Below, piece after piece: positions 23,413 to 34,411 of a DNA stretch of 64,000 nt (its first letter is position 1; each line of letters begins with the position of its first letter). The position numbers were made by a program, and so were the translations under genes. The notes under the pieces are model-generated. The model did not search any database. It was given only the letters and a program-made list of their open reading frames with translations, and was not told where the DNA came from. This DNA comes from Crotalaria pallida (taxonomy: Eukaryota; Streptophyta; Magnoliopsida; Fabales; Fabaceae). The stretch is from assembly GCA_037953625.1 (NCBI GenBank), contig CM075652.1, forward strand, positions 56,537,501 through 56,601,500, in the 5' to 3' direction.

Positions 23413-25594
23413 GTGATAATCATATTAAATTTTAATATGATAATTTATATTAAAAAATACTAAATTATCATGTCCATGAAATAGGAAATATTTTGATTTA
23501 TCCTTAAATATACTCATACTACCATCAAACAAAAAATATAAAAAAAATAATTTTGATTCCACTCCAGTTAATCATAATATCATAATTGTATATAAAAACA
23601 TGTTACTTCATCAATTAACTAAATAAGAAATACATTAATTTAATACTCATCTATACATAAACAAATATAATAGTAAAAATATATTAAAAAAATTAGCAGT
23701 CGTTATATTCCTTATAAAATGCAATGTCTTAATCAAGACAGTCAAGAATAACAAGTTCAATGTCGTCTTCATGTCCGATGAAATACTGGATATTTTAATT
23801 TATCCTTAAATTTACTCATAATACAACCAAACAAAAAAGATGAAAATATTTAAATATGATTTACTTTTGATTCTTCAAAATAAATTTCATAATCATATGA
23901 AAATGTTAATTTATTCATTAAATAAATACGGAAGATATCAAATAAAAAGTGTTACTTTTTATGTATACCAAAAAGTACAAAATTTCTCAACAAACACATT
24001 TAAATTATTTTTTTTAAGTGTAGGGTTTGATTTGAGTCTATGCCTTTTTGTATATTTTTTTATTGTTGTGTAATAATAATCTTTACTTTAAAATAAAAAA
24101 AAATCTTTACTTTATAATATTTAACATAAAAAAAATTAAAATTTCAACAACCCGTGCATTGCACGGGGTGAGAGCTAGTACTTATATAAAAAATTCCTTT
24201 TCGAGGCACCACGTTTGTTCGCTTAAGGAATACTCGCACCAGTGCATTTGTAGGTAAATAACATTATTTCTAATCAAAATTATAATTTGAAATTAAATAA
24301 ATTATTTATATGTGAAATTAATAAACTCAATGTGAAATCATTATCCTTACTTTGTTAAAAAAAATAACCATTATCCTCCAAACGATAAACCCAAAAAGAT
24401 GAGGTTTCTATTCAAATTTATTTAATCTTATATGTATGTGAAATCATTATCCTTAATTTTACAAGTTTTCAAAATCATTGTTTATAGTATGCAATATGCA
24501 TTGGATGACTCCTCAACAATATTTTAGCATTTATGCGAATTGGAATTGACTCACAAACTTATGGATATTCCGTTAAACAACAATCTCACAATTATATTTG
24601 CCTTCAATTTTTGTATTTTTTTGTCGTTAAGTTTTTTTTAATTCTAATAATTCGTTCTCATCTTAGTTTATATTATTTGATTCTTAAGTTTCTCTCTAAA
24701 TACTTACTTTAATTCAACAATTTGTGTGCACCATTGATCAAAACGTGGTTTGTTCAAAATTTTGATCTGGGTGTAACCATTGTGCGGTTACCCAGTAAAA
24801 TAATTAATGCTCAACAAGTTTTTTTTGGTAGTGATTGATTCTTCAATTGCGGGCGGTTGACAATAAAGTGCATCAAAATCTAATATTGAATTAATTGTTT
24901 TAGGGTGCTACTAAAATTTATATTCTCCATATTTACACAGGTAAGATAGTGGTTGGCATATGTCTGCATTTTTTAATATTAAGATATGAGAAGTATTAAA
25001 AAAGAAAAAAAAGAAAAAAAATTAAGATCCAATAAAATAAAGTTAATCATAAAAAATAATAAAAAATATTTAGCTTGACATAAGATAAAGATTTTTATGA
25101 TTCAATCTTATTATTGACTTGAGATAAGATAATTGATTAAAAAGAAAATATTTAATTATGATTAATAACAACAAATGTGATAATCATATTTAAAAAAAAA
25201 TACTAATTGTACAAAAAAAACTACTCCATCCATAACATAAATATAAAAAAGATCATGTTCAATTCTAATTTAATATTTATTTATCATAATAAATTTGATA
25301 TCATATATAAAAATGTCAATTTATCCATAAAATAAATAAGGAATATCTCATATAAAAGTGTTACATTTTTTATTCATATGATGAAGTACAAAATTTACCA
25401 ACAAGATCATTTAGATTAATTTTTTAAATTATAGGGTTTGGTTTGAACTCTTACCTTTTTGTATAATTATTTTTTGTTGTTGTATAATAATAATTTTAAT
25501 TTATAATAAAAATAATAATAATTTTTAATTTAAAATATTTAATATAAAAAATTAAAATATCAATAACATTTGCATTGCACGGGTTAAGAGCTAG
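21739..25594 (+). mobile_element. Helitron B, split by Helitron A
   Basis: Non-autonomous Helitron whose first seven bases TCTACTA lie at 21739-21745 and whose remainder runs 24179-25594 after the inserted copy. The 3' end has the hairpin remnant TGCATTGCACGGG, then CTAG (25591-25594) followed by T. Flanking bases A (21738) and T (25595) fit the AT target rule of Helitrons. No Rep or helicase coding sequence is present. Confidence 0.75.
21746..24178 (+). mobile_element. Helitron A, nested in Helitron B
   Basis: Starts TCTATCTATTATACTTATAT and ends with the hairpin CCCGTGCATTGCACGGG (24151-24167), eight bases, then CTAG (24175-24178): 5'-TC, 3'-CTRR and a subterminal hairpin, as in the Helitron superfamily. 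It is inserted between A 21745 and T 24179 of Helitron B. The first 100 bp (TTCGAGGCACCACG... block) is present again internally at 22424-22495. Interior is AT-rich and non-coding. Confidence 0.82.
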
Positions 25595-25774
25595 TTATAA
25601 TATAAATTGTTCTTTTATCTTAACGGATTAACAATGTTTTTTCATTGTTCTTTCAATATAAAAGTTTTGGCATATCAATTCAATCATTTTCTGGGAAATG
25701 AATTGCTAACATTATTATCAATTTTCATAAATTTGGCAAAAAAGAAAAAGTGGAAAAAGAATTGAAACCTAAAT

Positions 25775-26229
25775 CAGGCCCGGTCCTAACTTATTTCGAG
25801 CCCTAGGGCGGAAAAAAGAATTTAGAGTCCGTAATTCATAAAAAAAAAAATCAATTAAAAATGTAGTATATATACATATTATATATCAATTAAAACAATG
25901 ACATCAATCAATAATAAAACTAATTATTAAAAAATAAGATTTGAAATAAAATAAAAAGTTATCAAGTAAAGAGGTAATAAAAAACTTTTTTTTTTATGTT
26001 GGGTTTCAAAGTTAAAGTTCATTACTTCATTTATTTATAAATTAAATGAGCAAATGATAAAGATAAATTGAAGTTTTATGCTAAAAATCATTGATGATTA
26101 AGAGATAAAAAAAACTTGCAACTATTAATTTTTTTTCAAAAATAAATATACTATTAAAAAAATTATGGGCCCTGAATTTTTTGGGCCCAGAGAGACCACC
26201 CTCGTCACCCTCCCTCAGGGCCGGCCCTG
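25775..26229. mobile_element. hAT-type MITE with 8-bp TSD
   Basis: 455 bp between CAGGCCCGGTCCTAA and GGGCCGGCCCTG, inverted termini of the CAGGGCCGG type. A perfect 8-bp duplication ACCTAAAT flanks it (25767-25774 and 26230-26237), the size made by hAT transposases. AT-rich and non-coding inside. Confidence 0.92.
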
Positions 26230-26414
26230 ACCTAAATCTTGACATTTGAAAACCATAAAAACAAAAAAAATAATGAATTATTCTATATTCTATATTCTAA
26301 TTTTTTATTTTTTTAAGACTTGCGGTGATCATTATTTTTGTTAGTATTTTAATAATTTTGTGTTTTTTAAAATATCTTTTGTTCTATTTAAAAAAAAAAG
26401 TTAAAGTCTTGTGC

Positions 26415-27245
26415 CTTAAATGCATTTTTGTTCCTTTACTTTTTGAAATGTGGAATTTTGGCCTCTTAACTTTTTTAAATATGCCATTTTGGTCCTTTAA
26501 CATTATTTTGGGTCTGCTCGACAAAACTAACTTATGGCAATGAGTTTGTAATTTGTATCTTGTATATGTGAAGCTAGTTGAGAGCAGCGAGTTTATAATT
26601 ATTTAGCTGACTGTTTGAAATAGTGTTGTTCAGCAAAACTAGCTTTTAAAGTAATTAAAAGTTATTAATGATTGGAAAGAACATGCAACGTTATATCATT
26701 TATATTTTAGTATTTTAATTTATTCATTTTGTTCTTTATTTATTATTAAATAGTCAATATAAATTTTAAAATTATAATTAATTTAATTAATTAATTAGGT
26801 TTTTAATTAATTATAATAAAACTATTAAATTATAATTATATGAATTATTGAAAACTAATTTCATCTCTTGAATGCTACTTGAAATAGCTTTATAAAAACT
26901 AGTTTTCAGAAGCTATAAGCTCATTTTTTTAATAGTTATAAGCTCTTTCTAATTTATGTTTACTGAATGAGACTAATAGCTAATTAACTGAATTTAAAAA
27001 CTCTTAGCTAACTAAAAAACTTTTAGCTAAATATGCCGAAGAAAATATTTATGTATTTTTTAAAAAAAAATTACCACATATGGCACATGACTTCCTATGG
27101 TTGGCTAATAATTATAACATGTTATCAATGACATGAAGACCCTCTGACTAAGAAACAAAATGAGCATCAAGACAAAACTTGGAGGACCAAATTTACTACA
27201 GCAAAAAAAAATAAAATTGGGGACCAAAATTAAGGTTTTAATTAA
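26415..27245. mobile_element. Inverted-repeat element, MULE-like
   Basis: Begins CCTTAAATGCATTTTTGTTCC and ends GGACCAAAATTAAGG, imperfect inverted ends like those of 20623-21608 and 55390-56022. Interior AT-rich with no coding region. Boundaries approximate; no target duplication seen. Confidence 0.4.
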
Positions 27246-27400
27246 TCTTTGTTTTATGCAAATTCCTTGTGGGCCAATTTGTTTTTTTCTTAAATGCTGA
27301 GATTTTTTAACTGGCGGATGAAATTATTTGTTATTTTCTTTTTGTTTTTAATCTAAATTACAGTAACACTTTATCAACATGGGTTGGTTTAAGTAATATT

Positions 27401-28130
27401 GGCAACTAGGGCGCCGGCCCGCGGACCTGTCCAGCCCGCCCTAAAAAATTGCGGGCAAGGCCTTGATTTGCGGGCATTTTAGGGCCGCGCGCGGGCTAGT
27501 TAAACAATTTTGCTTTTATTAGCCCAACTAAAAGAACTGGTCCAATTATCAAAAGTTAGGGTAATTTTGACCCTTTTGTTCTCAGATCTCATTCGGACTC
27601 ACACATTCAGTAGGGTTTTCTCCTTCTTCTGAATCTCTCTGAATCGAGCCGTCGTCGCTGCTGTGCTGGGGTCGCTGCTTATGTGCTCGTGTCGCCGCTG
27701 CTGTGCTAGCGTTGGGGTTGTTGTACTCGCACCACCGCTGCTGTGCTCGCGACGTTGGTGCTGTGTGCTCTCGTCGGTGTTTCTACTGCGTCGGTGCTGT
27801 GTGCTCGTCGTCGTTGTAAGCTTGTGCATCTGGGTTCGTTGCTACTGCTCGAATCGTGGGTTCTCTACTTCTGGTGCTCAAATCGTGGGTGCCTGCTTCT
27901 GGTTCTGGGTTCTCTGCTTGTGGGTGCTGGGTGCTTCTTATGTTTTTTTATTTTTTTTTAATTTTGAATATAAAAATGGGTGGCCCGCATGGCCGCACGC
28001 AAAAAAAAATGGGTGGGCAGGGCCTGGATTTTTCGCCCTAAACTCAATTAGGGCCGCCCATGTCCTCCCGCAAAAATACAAAGCCCGTAATTGCCCGGCC
28101 CATGTCCGCCCATTGGCCCTAATTGCCAAT
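27401..28130. mobile_element. hAT-like repeat with GC-rich ends
   Basis: The left end, GGCAACTAGGGC followed by CCGGCCCGCGG, and the right end, GGGCCGGGC-type blocks leading to CCCTAATTGCCAAT, are roughly inverted, as in plant hAT elements whose ends read TTGGCAA and GGGCCGG. The centre (27600-27960) is a GTCGCTGCTGTGCT-type low-complexity stretch, open in many frames (for example 27663-28181) but without recognised protein homology. No 8-bp duplication was found. It abuts the truncated 5' LTR at 28164. Confidence 0.45.
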
Positions 28131-28163
28131 GCTAGGCTCAAGTGGTGCAATCTTGCCAACTTG

Positions 28164-29528
28164 AGAACTTATATTTGCTAAGTGATTGAATGATGTTAAA
28201 GAATGATATATTGAATATGAACTCAGAAAATGTGTAAGTATTTAATAAATAATTGATGAGAAAAGAGAAATATAATTGAATGAGGGATAATCAAACCAAT
28301 AATATGATTGAGAGAAGTACTTAATAAAGAATATGATAAAGATGTGTGGAATCTGACTGCGATGTGGCGCGAATCGGATAGTCCACAACCAAAGTAAGAT
28401 ATAAATATGTGTGGAATCCGACTGCGATGTGGCGCGAATCGGATAGTCCACGAAAAGATTATGTGGTAATCCCTTGCGGCCGGCTGCGATTGTGCGCGAA
28501 CCGGTATCCGACTGCGATTGTGCGAATCGGATGAGTCCGCGTCAAAGGATTACCCGGTGCTCCCTTGCGGCCGACTGCGATAGTATGCGAATCGGTGTCC
28601 GACTGCGATGTGGCCCGCGAATCGGATCGTACGCGGGGCCGACTGCGATGTGGCACGAATCGGACTGTGTGCACAAATAAATAAAAAACACTAATACCGT
28701 GCGGCCAACTGCGATGTGGCGCGAATCGGACCGTACGTAAAGATGAAAAGCTTAAAATAATCTACAAAAAAATATGAAAGATATGATAAAACATGCGAAA
28801 TAAGTAAAGAGGAAAGAATTATGAAAATAAATAAAGTGTTAAGTGAATAGAATGAGAGAATTGATAACCTGTGTTTGATATGCATGTGAGCATGATATGG
28901 ATGAATAGATGATTATGTGGATTATGTGATATATGTGTGTTTGGCTTAGTCGGTTATTATGTTATATCAGAAACTGCTATTCCTATTTTATGTGTAATGC
29001 TCACCTCCTTATCATTTTTCCACAAGTACTGAGTCGGAGCTTACACCTAATCCGGCCGAGCAGGAGTACTCTTCCTTACAGGGAGAGTAAGCTATATATT
29101 TAGGACATGGGAAATGTCCTGGGCCCTATGATGTTCTGATGTGGTTATTTTGATGTAAATATGTAAATATCTTTTTGGGTGGGCCCAGGACAACTCCTTT
29201 GGGAAAAAGGAGTATTTTGGGAAAGTACTTTTTCCGCAACTTGTTCATATATGCTGCCTTACTCTGATGTTTATATCCTGATGCTATGATGGTGTGCATG
29301 ATGTTGCACTAATATAAGATATATGTGGTTGATAGCCCTGCTGGCTTATGGCTTTATGAATATGAATGTGTTAAACAAGTTACATGACAAAAGCTAATTT
29401 TTGGAAAGTCCGATAAGCAAAGGAAACTCCGTCCGTTTGACGGGAGATTTTTATAAGTTAAAAAGGAAATTTTAAATTCACTATTTTCAATAATGGGTAT
29501 TTAAGGGTAGTTAATGTAGGGTGTTACA
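28164..29528 (+). repeat. Truncated 5' LTR of the chromovirus
   Basis: Matches the 3' LTR from about 43791 to its end GGGTGTTACA (29528). Compared with that copy it retains an extra ~200 bp (about 29190-29420), so the 3' LTR carries a deletion. The hairpin array occupies 28342-28735. Confidence 0.88.
28342..28735 (+). repeat. Hairpin-unit array, 5' LTR copy
   Basis: Units of TCCGACTGCGATGTGGCGCGAATCGGA type. Two are enclosed by GGTAATCC (28465-28472) / GGATTACC (28547-28554) and GCGG (28476-28479) / CCGC (28537-28540), a potential three-way junction. Confidence 0.85.
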
Positions 29529-29532
29529 TTTA

Positions 29533-29544
29533 TGGTATCAGAGT
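29533..29544 (+). other. Primer-binding site of the chromovirus
   Basis: TGGTATCAGAG lies four bases after the 5' LTR and complements the 3' end of initiator tRNA-Met. Confidence 0.85.
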
Positions 29545-29705
29545 AGTTTCTCCTCGGCCTTTGAGTAGCTCACTACTCTAATGATTACTCATCGAGCGAG
29601 TAATCGATGTTTATAGTTATGAGTGTAGAATTTATTAATAGGATATTTATGTTGTTATTCATTTTATTAAGCATTAACTGGTTGATCCTCCATTGACTAA
29701 ACAGT

Positions 29706-30675
29706 ATGGATGGTAGAAGGGTTGCTAATGAGGATATCAATGTTATTCTGGAACGTATGGCACAGATGCAACAAGCACAGACTGCTAGTTTTGCTGCTAA
29801 CATTGCGCAAATGCATCACAATCAGGGGGAGAACATAGCAGCGGCAGCAGCAACGGTAGCACAGCCTCTACCGCCAGTCCCTATTGAGATAGATTGGATG
29901 GCACGGTTCAGAAAAAGTGAGCCACCCCGATTTGAAGGAGGTAACGATCCTGATGGGGCACAGAAGTGGATTTAGGAGATCAAGAAGATTCTCTGCTCTC
30001 ATCAGCCACCGGCTGCGCAACGGGTTCAATTGGCAGAGTATATGCTGACCAGTGAGGCTGAGCATTGGTGGGAGCAGCGAAGGAGAGGGTTGGAAGCGGC
30101 CAATCAGGTGGTGACTTGGGAGTTGTTCAAACTTCGTTTTCTTGGAAAATACTTCCCTGAAGTTGTTAGAAGGGAGAAGGAGATCGCATTCCTCCAGCTG
30201 GTACAAGGATCTATGTCTGTTGGTGATTATGCAGCTAAATTTGAAGATCTTATCCGCTACTCAGGCAGTTACAGAGATGCTGACGAGCGCACTAAGTGTA
30301 TTAAATTTGAATTTGGCCTTCGTGATTATGTTCGTCTCTCCTGCGAGTATCACAACATTGATAATTTTTCTCAGCTGGTGAACATGGCGAGCATGTATGA
30401 AAAAGGTCTCAAGCGAAAATCAGCCAATGACAGGAACAAAGCAATGCAGAGATCTGGTGGTCCTATTAGAGGCAAGAGTTCGGTGCAGCGATCAGGACCT
30501 TACTCTCAGCCTAAATCAGGCCAAGCAGTGAGTGCTCCTGGTCCTATTCCGACTTGTCCACATTGTGGAAGGCCACACAGGGGAGTATGTTAGAATCTGA
30601 ATCCGGATATAAGGGAAATAGTCTGTTATCGGTGTGGTCAGCAGGGACACATCGCAACAAATTGTCCCAAGGGTG
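29706..30675 (+). pseudogene. Chromovirus gag
   Basis: Starts at ATG 29706 (MDGRRVANEDINVILERM). The N-terminal half is Gln/Ala-rich, followed by the Ty3 Gag core (FRKSEPPRFEGG ... AEHWWEQRRRG ... FLGKYFPEVVR) and a CCHC knuckle CYRCGQQGHIATNC near 30623-30664. In-frame TAG stops at 29973-29975 and at 30591-30593 interrupt it, with the same frame continuing to the protease. Confidence 0.88.
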
Positions 30676-30677
30676 CA

Positions 30678-31178
30678 ATGAAGAAAGAAGTGAATGTGGC
30701 TAAAGTGCAGAAAGCTGATGGGAGTCAGCCACTTCAACGGGGCAAGGTGTATACCTTGGATGGTGAGGAAGTAACTGATGCTGATGAACTAATCAGAGGT
30801 ACCTGTTATGTTAATAGTGTTCCTTGTGGTGTTCTCTTTGACTGTGGAGCTACTCATTCATTTATTTCTACTGATTGCATGAAGAAGTTAGGAATATCAT
30901 CTGTAGAAATGCGTTATCAGTTATCTGTTTCTACTCCTACAAATTCTTCTGTAGTCACATCACAGATGTGTTTGGATTGCCCACTTCGATTATTGGAGAG
31001 GGAATTCAAAGTAAATCTAATCTGTTTGCCGTTAACTAAACTGGATATCATTATGGGCATGGATTGGATGTCTCAGCACCATGTTCTAATTGACCGTCTT
31101 CAGAAGTCCGTTATCTTTAATGATCTTTCCTTATCTGCCATAGAAGTGAATGAAGAGTATGATGTCAGTAGTTTGTGA
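30678..31178 (+). pseudogene. Chromovirus aspartic protease
   Basis: Same frame as gag. The active-site motif reads LFDCGATHSFIS (about 30836-30871), where the usual D-S/T-G-A has Cys in the second position, and MGMDWMSQH follows downstream. Ends at TGA 31176-31178; the reverse-transcriptase frame then continues one base over, so a frameshift separates the two. Confidence 0.85.
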
Positions 31179-31181
31179 ATT

Positions 31182-32715
31182 CCCGGAAGTCTTTCCTGTG
31201 GAGATTTCTGGGTTACCGTCAATCAGAGAAGTAGAGTTCGGCATTGACCTTGTACCTGGTACTGGTCCAATTTCTATCGCACCGTACCGTATGGCACCTC
31301 CTGAATTAGCAGAATTGAAATAGCAGTTAGAGGAGCTATTGGCAAAGAAATTAATCAGGCCAAGTGTGTCGCCCTGGGGAGCTCCGATTCTTTTTGTTAA
31401 GAAGAAGGACAGTAGTCTCCGAATGTGCACTGATTACCGGCAATTGAATGTCGTGACAGTGAAGAATAAATATCCATTCCCTCGCATCGATGACTTGTTG
31501 GATCAGCTTAGGGGAGCAACAATATTTTCTAAAATTGACCTCCAATTTGGATAACATCAAATCCGTATCCGAGAAGAGGACATTCCTAAGACTGCTTTCA
31601 GGACGCGATATGGGCACTTTGAATATGTTGTAATGCCCTTTGGTCTCACGAATGCTCCTGTGATCTTTATGGACTACATGAACAGGATCTTCAGACCTTA
31701 TTTGGATTTGTTCGTCATAGAGTTCATTGACAACATTCTTATCTATTCTAAGAGTTCCAGTGAGCATGGAGAGAATTTGAGGACGGTGTTGCAGGTCCTC
31801 AAAGACAAACAACTTTATGCAAAGCTTTCCAAATGTAGCTTCTGGTTGGATGAAGTCCACTTTCTGGGTCATGTAATTTCTGAGAAGGGTGTTGTTGTTG
31901 ATCCTTCTAAGGTGGAAGCAGTGTTGAAGTGGGAGAGACCCAAGTTAGTGACTGAAATTAGAAGTTTTCTTGGTATGGCAGGCTACTATCGGAGATTTAT
32001 CAAAGGGTTCTCCAAATTAGCCCTTCCATTAACCATGCTAACCAGGAAGGATGCTCCTTATAAATGGTCTCCGGAGTGTGAGCACAGTTTCCAAGAGCTG
32101 AAACAGAGATTGACGAGCTCTCTGGTTTTGACTTTGCCCGACACGACTCAATCCTTCGATGTGTACCGTGATGCTTCAAAACAGGGATTATGTTGTGTAC
32201 TGATGCAGCAGGGTAAAGTCATAGCATACGCATCTAGACAGTTGCGACAACATGAGCAGAATTACCCCACTCATGATCTTGAACTAGCAGCTGTTGTATT
32301 TGCATTAAAAACTTGGAGACACTACTTGTATGGCACTAAGTTTGAAGGCTTCAGTGATCACAAAAGTCTCCGCTATCTCTTTGATAAAAAAGAATTGAAT
32401 ATGAGATAGAGGAGATGGATAGAATTCCTGAAAGATTATGACTTTCATCTTCAGTACCATCCAGGAAAAGCTAATGTGGTAGCTGATGCACTAAGTCGCA
32501 AGACTTTACATGTTAGCAACCTGATGGTAAGGGAAATGCAACTGATAGAGGAATTCAGCAATCTCAATCTAAGCATGCAAATGAAGGAGAAAAGCATTGT
32601 TCTGGAGATGTTGCAAGTTACGAATGAGTTGGTTGGTTTGATCAAAGAAAGACAGGACAATGATTCAGAACTTCAGAAATTGCTAAAAAAAGAACAGCGG
32701 GCAAAGAAGAGCCCG
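31182..32715 (+). pseudogene. Chromovirus reverse transcriptase and RNase H
   Basis: RT motifs in order: SVSPWGAPILFVKKKD, DYRQLN, GHFEYVVMPFGLTNAP, then the catalytic box as FIDNILIYSK, with Asn where the second Asp belongs, and LGHVISEKG. RNase H follows (VYRDASKQGL, YPTHDLELAAVV, FSDHKSL, HPGKANVVADALSRK). In-frame stops occur at 31321, 31552 and 32407, and the frame shifts near 32715. Each is enough to abolish the enzyme, which would copy element RNA into cDNA and remove the RNA strand. Confidence 0.9.
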
Positions 32716-32720
32716 ATTTC

Positions 32721-32898
32721 ATGAAGGGTTCAGATGGTATCATCCAATTTAGAGGCCGAATATGCATTCCTATGGATTTTGAGGTTCGAAGGGATATATT
32801 AGAGGAAGCTCATAGGACAAAAATGAGTTTTCATCCGGGTACAACAAAAATGTATCAGGATTTAAAGAAACTCTATTGGTGGCCAAAGTTGAAAATTG
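32721..32898 (+). pseudogene. Chromovirus integrase, N-terminal piece
   Basis: Encodes the start of the zinc-binding domain (RRDILEEAHRTKMSFHPG ... MYQDLKKLYWWPKLK), including the two His of the HHCC motif. The sequence is then interrupted by the nested element; the two Cys lie 8.4 kb further on. Confidence 0.88.
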
Positions 32899-34344
32899 TG
32901 TAGAATCAAAAAGGTTTTGATGAAGACAAATAAATCAACAAGTTGTCCTTGATGAAGACAAAGCAACAACAACCATTTAGAAGTTTTCCATTTCCCGCTC
33001 CCTTGTAATATTTTATATTTATGTTGAGTGTGGGTGGTAGACTTAGGTTTTTACTTAAGCGATTATGAGTTAGTTGGCATGAATACTAGTTGAGCTAAAA
33101 TAGTGAAAAAGCTTAGAAAGGGACTAGGTGCTTTGGAAAATCATTTCTGGTCTTTAATTTTTATAAAAGTAGCAGTAACTACTCGAGTAGTTGGTGCACT
33201 ACTCGAGTAGTCTGCATTGATGAAAATTAGTCTACTTACTATCTCCTCAACTACTCGAGTAGTCTGTTGACTAATCGATTAGTTCTCAACTAATCGATTA
33301 GTTACTTCACTAATCGAGTAGTTTGAGAAACAGTAAGTCCACAAATTTTCTCACTACTCGAGTAGTGCTTCAACTACTCGAGTAGTACATATCAGATCTG
33401 TCAGTATTTTAATTCTAATATGGCTGTTGAAGAGGCAATCAAGGGAGAATCTTTCCTAATTTGTTTTCTAAGGCTCCTCCCTGATTCTGGCAATTTGAAA
33501 ACTCAATATAATGATTACCTCTTCAACAAGAGCGATGAAGGATCATCTTGAGCAAAAACGTTTTCAAACCTTGCACCCAAAAAGAACCTTTGATCCAATC
33601 CCTTTCTAAGAATCAATCTCTTTCTAGTATTCTAGCTTTCTTTTTCATTGTCAATTGAGATTGGTTGGAGCCGCTTCGCTGTGATCTGATTACTCCATTG
33701 AAGAAAGGAAGGAGCACTTGAAGGTTTCAAGAGGCTCGATTGCTAAAGGGAGAAGGTGTTCTTGAAGGTTTCAAGAAGCTCTCTTTGTGGAAGGTTGAAG
33801 AGGTTCTTCAACAGAGAATCAATTGAAATTGGGGTAAAGTTCAAGAGTTTGGTACACTCTTGAAGGGTTAGGATTAGATTGAGTGAGGTTCACTAATTAA
33901 TCCTGTTTGTATCCAATTTAATTGATTTTAGTAGACACTCCCTAAGGTTTAGGGGGGACTGGATGTAGCTCTCAAGTGGGTAGAGAGTGAACCAGTATAA
34001 TAATTCCTTGTGTCTATCTTTTACTGCTTTCGTTTATTTCTGTTATTTAATCTTTCTTCAGAACCTTAAGATAGCAAATCATCCGCTTCTGTTCTTGGCT
34101 TTGTGTTAGCAAAACCCAGCTTTTGAAAACTCTGTTATCTGTCTGAATTGACACGCACTACTCGATTAGTCCATCAACTAATCGAGTAGTTCATTCATTT
34201 TTGGACAGAAAATTATTTTTGTTTTAAAACAGTAAGCTCGTAATTTGTTATTATCAATTACATTCGAAAAATTAGTATCATTACTTCAATTTACTATTCA
34301 CCCCCCCTCTACTAAATTGTTAGGTCGCTTGTTGGTTTCCAACA
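32899..34344 (+). repeat. LTR1 of the gag-only element
   Basis: 1446 bp, TGTAGAATCA...GTTTCCAACA. Near its 3' end GGGGGGACTGGATGTAGC and TGAACCAGTATAATAATTCC match the R-region wording common to plant copia LTRs. Ten ACTACTCGAGTAGT-type palindromes lie at 33178-33386 and 34157-34190. Confidence 0.95.
33178..33386. repeat. Cluster of eight 14-bp palindromes in LTR1
   Basis: Perfect ACTACTCGAGTAGT at 33178, 33198, 33250, 33353 and 33373; perfect ACTAATCGATTAGT at 33270 and 33289; hybrid ACTAATCGAGTAGT at 33309. Two further hybrids lie at 34157 and 34177. The same set recurs in LTR2 and LTR3. Confidence 0.95.
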
Positions 34345-34345
34345 A

Positions 34346-34358
34346 GTGGTATCAGAGC
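34346..34358 (+). other. Primer-binding site, first unit
   Basis: TGGTATCAGAGC two bases after LTR1 complements initiator tRNA-Met; it is repeated after LTR2 (about 37926-37938). Confidence 0.9.
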
Positions 34359-34411
34359 TCGGTCGAAAGATCGAGTGTAAAAACTTTTTCGAAAAGATCC
34401 TTAAGGAAACC

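Noticed and set aside
27599..28181. Cys/Leu-rich and Ser/Thr-rich overlapping ORFs
   Set aside because: They come from GTCGCTGCTGTGCT-type low-complexity DNA inside a hAT-like repeat, are open in several frames and lack domains.
34346..34411. Upstream extension of the first Gag
   Set aside because: It lacks an ATG and runs over the primer-binding site; ATG 34412 in CCATGGG context is the likely start.
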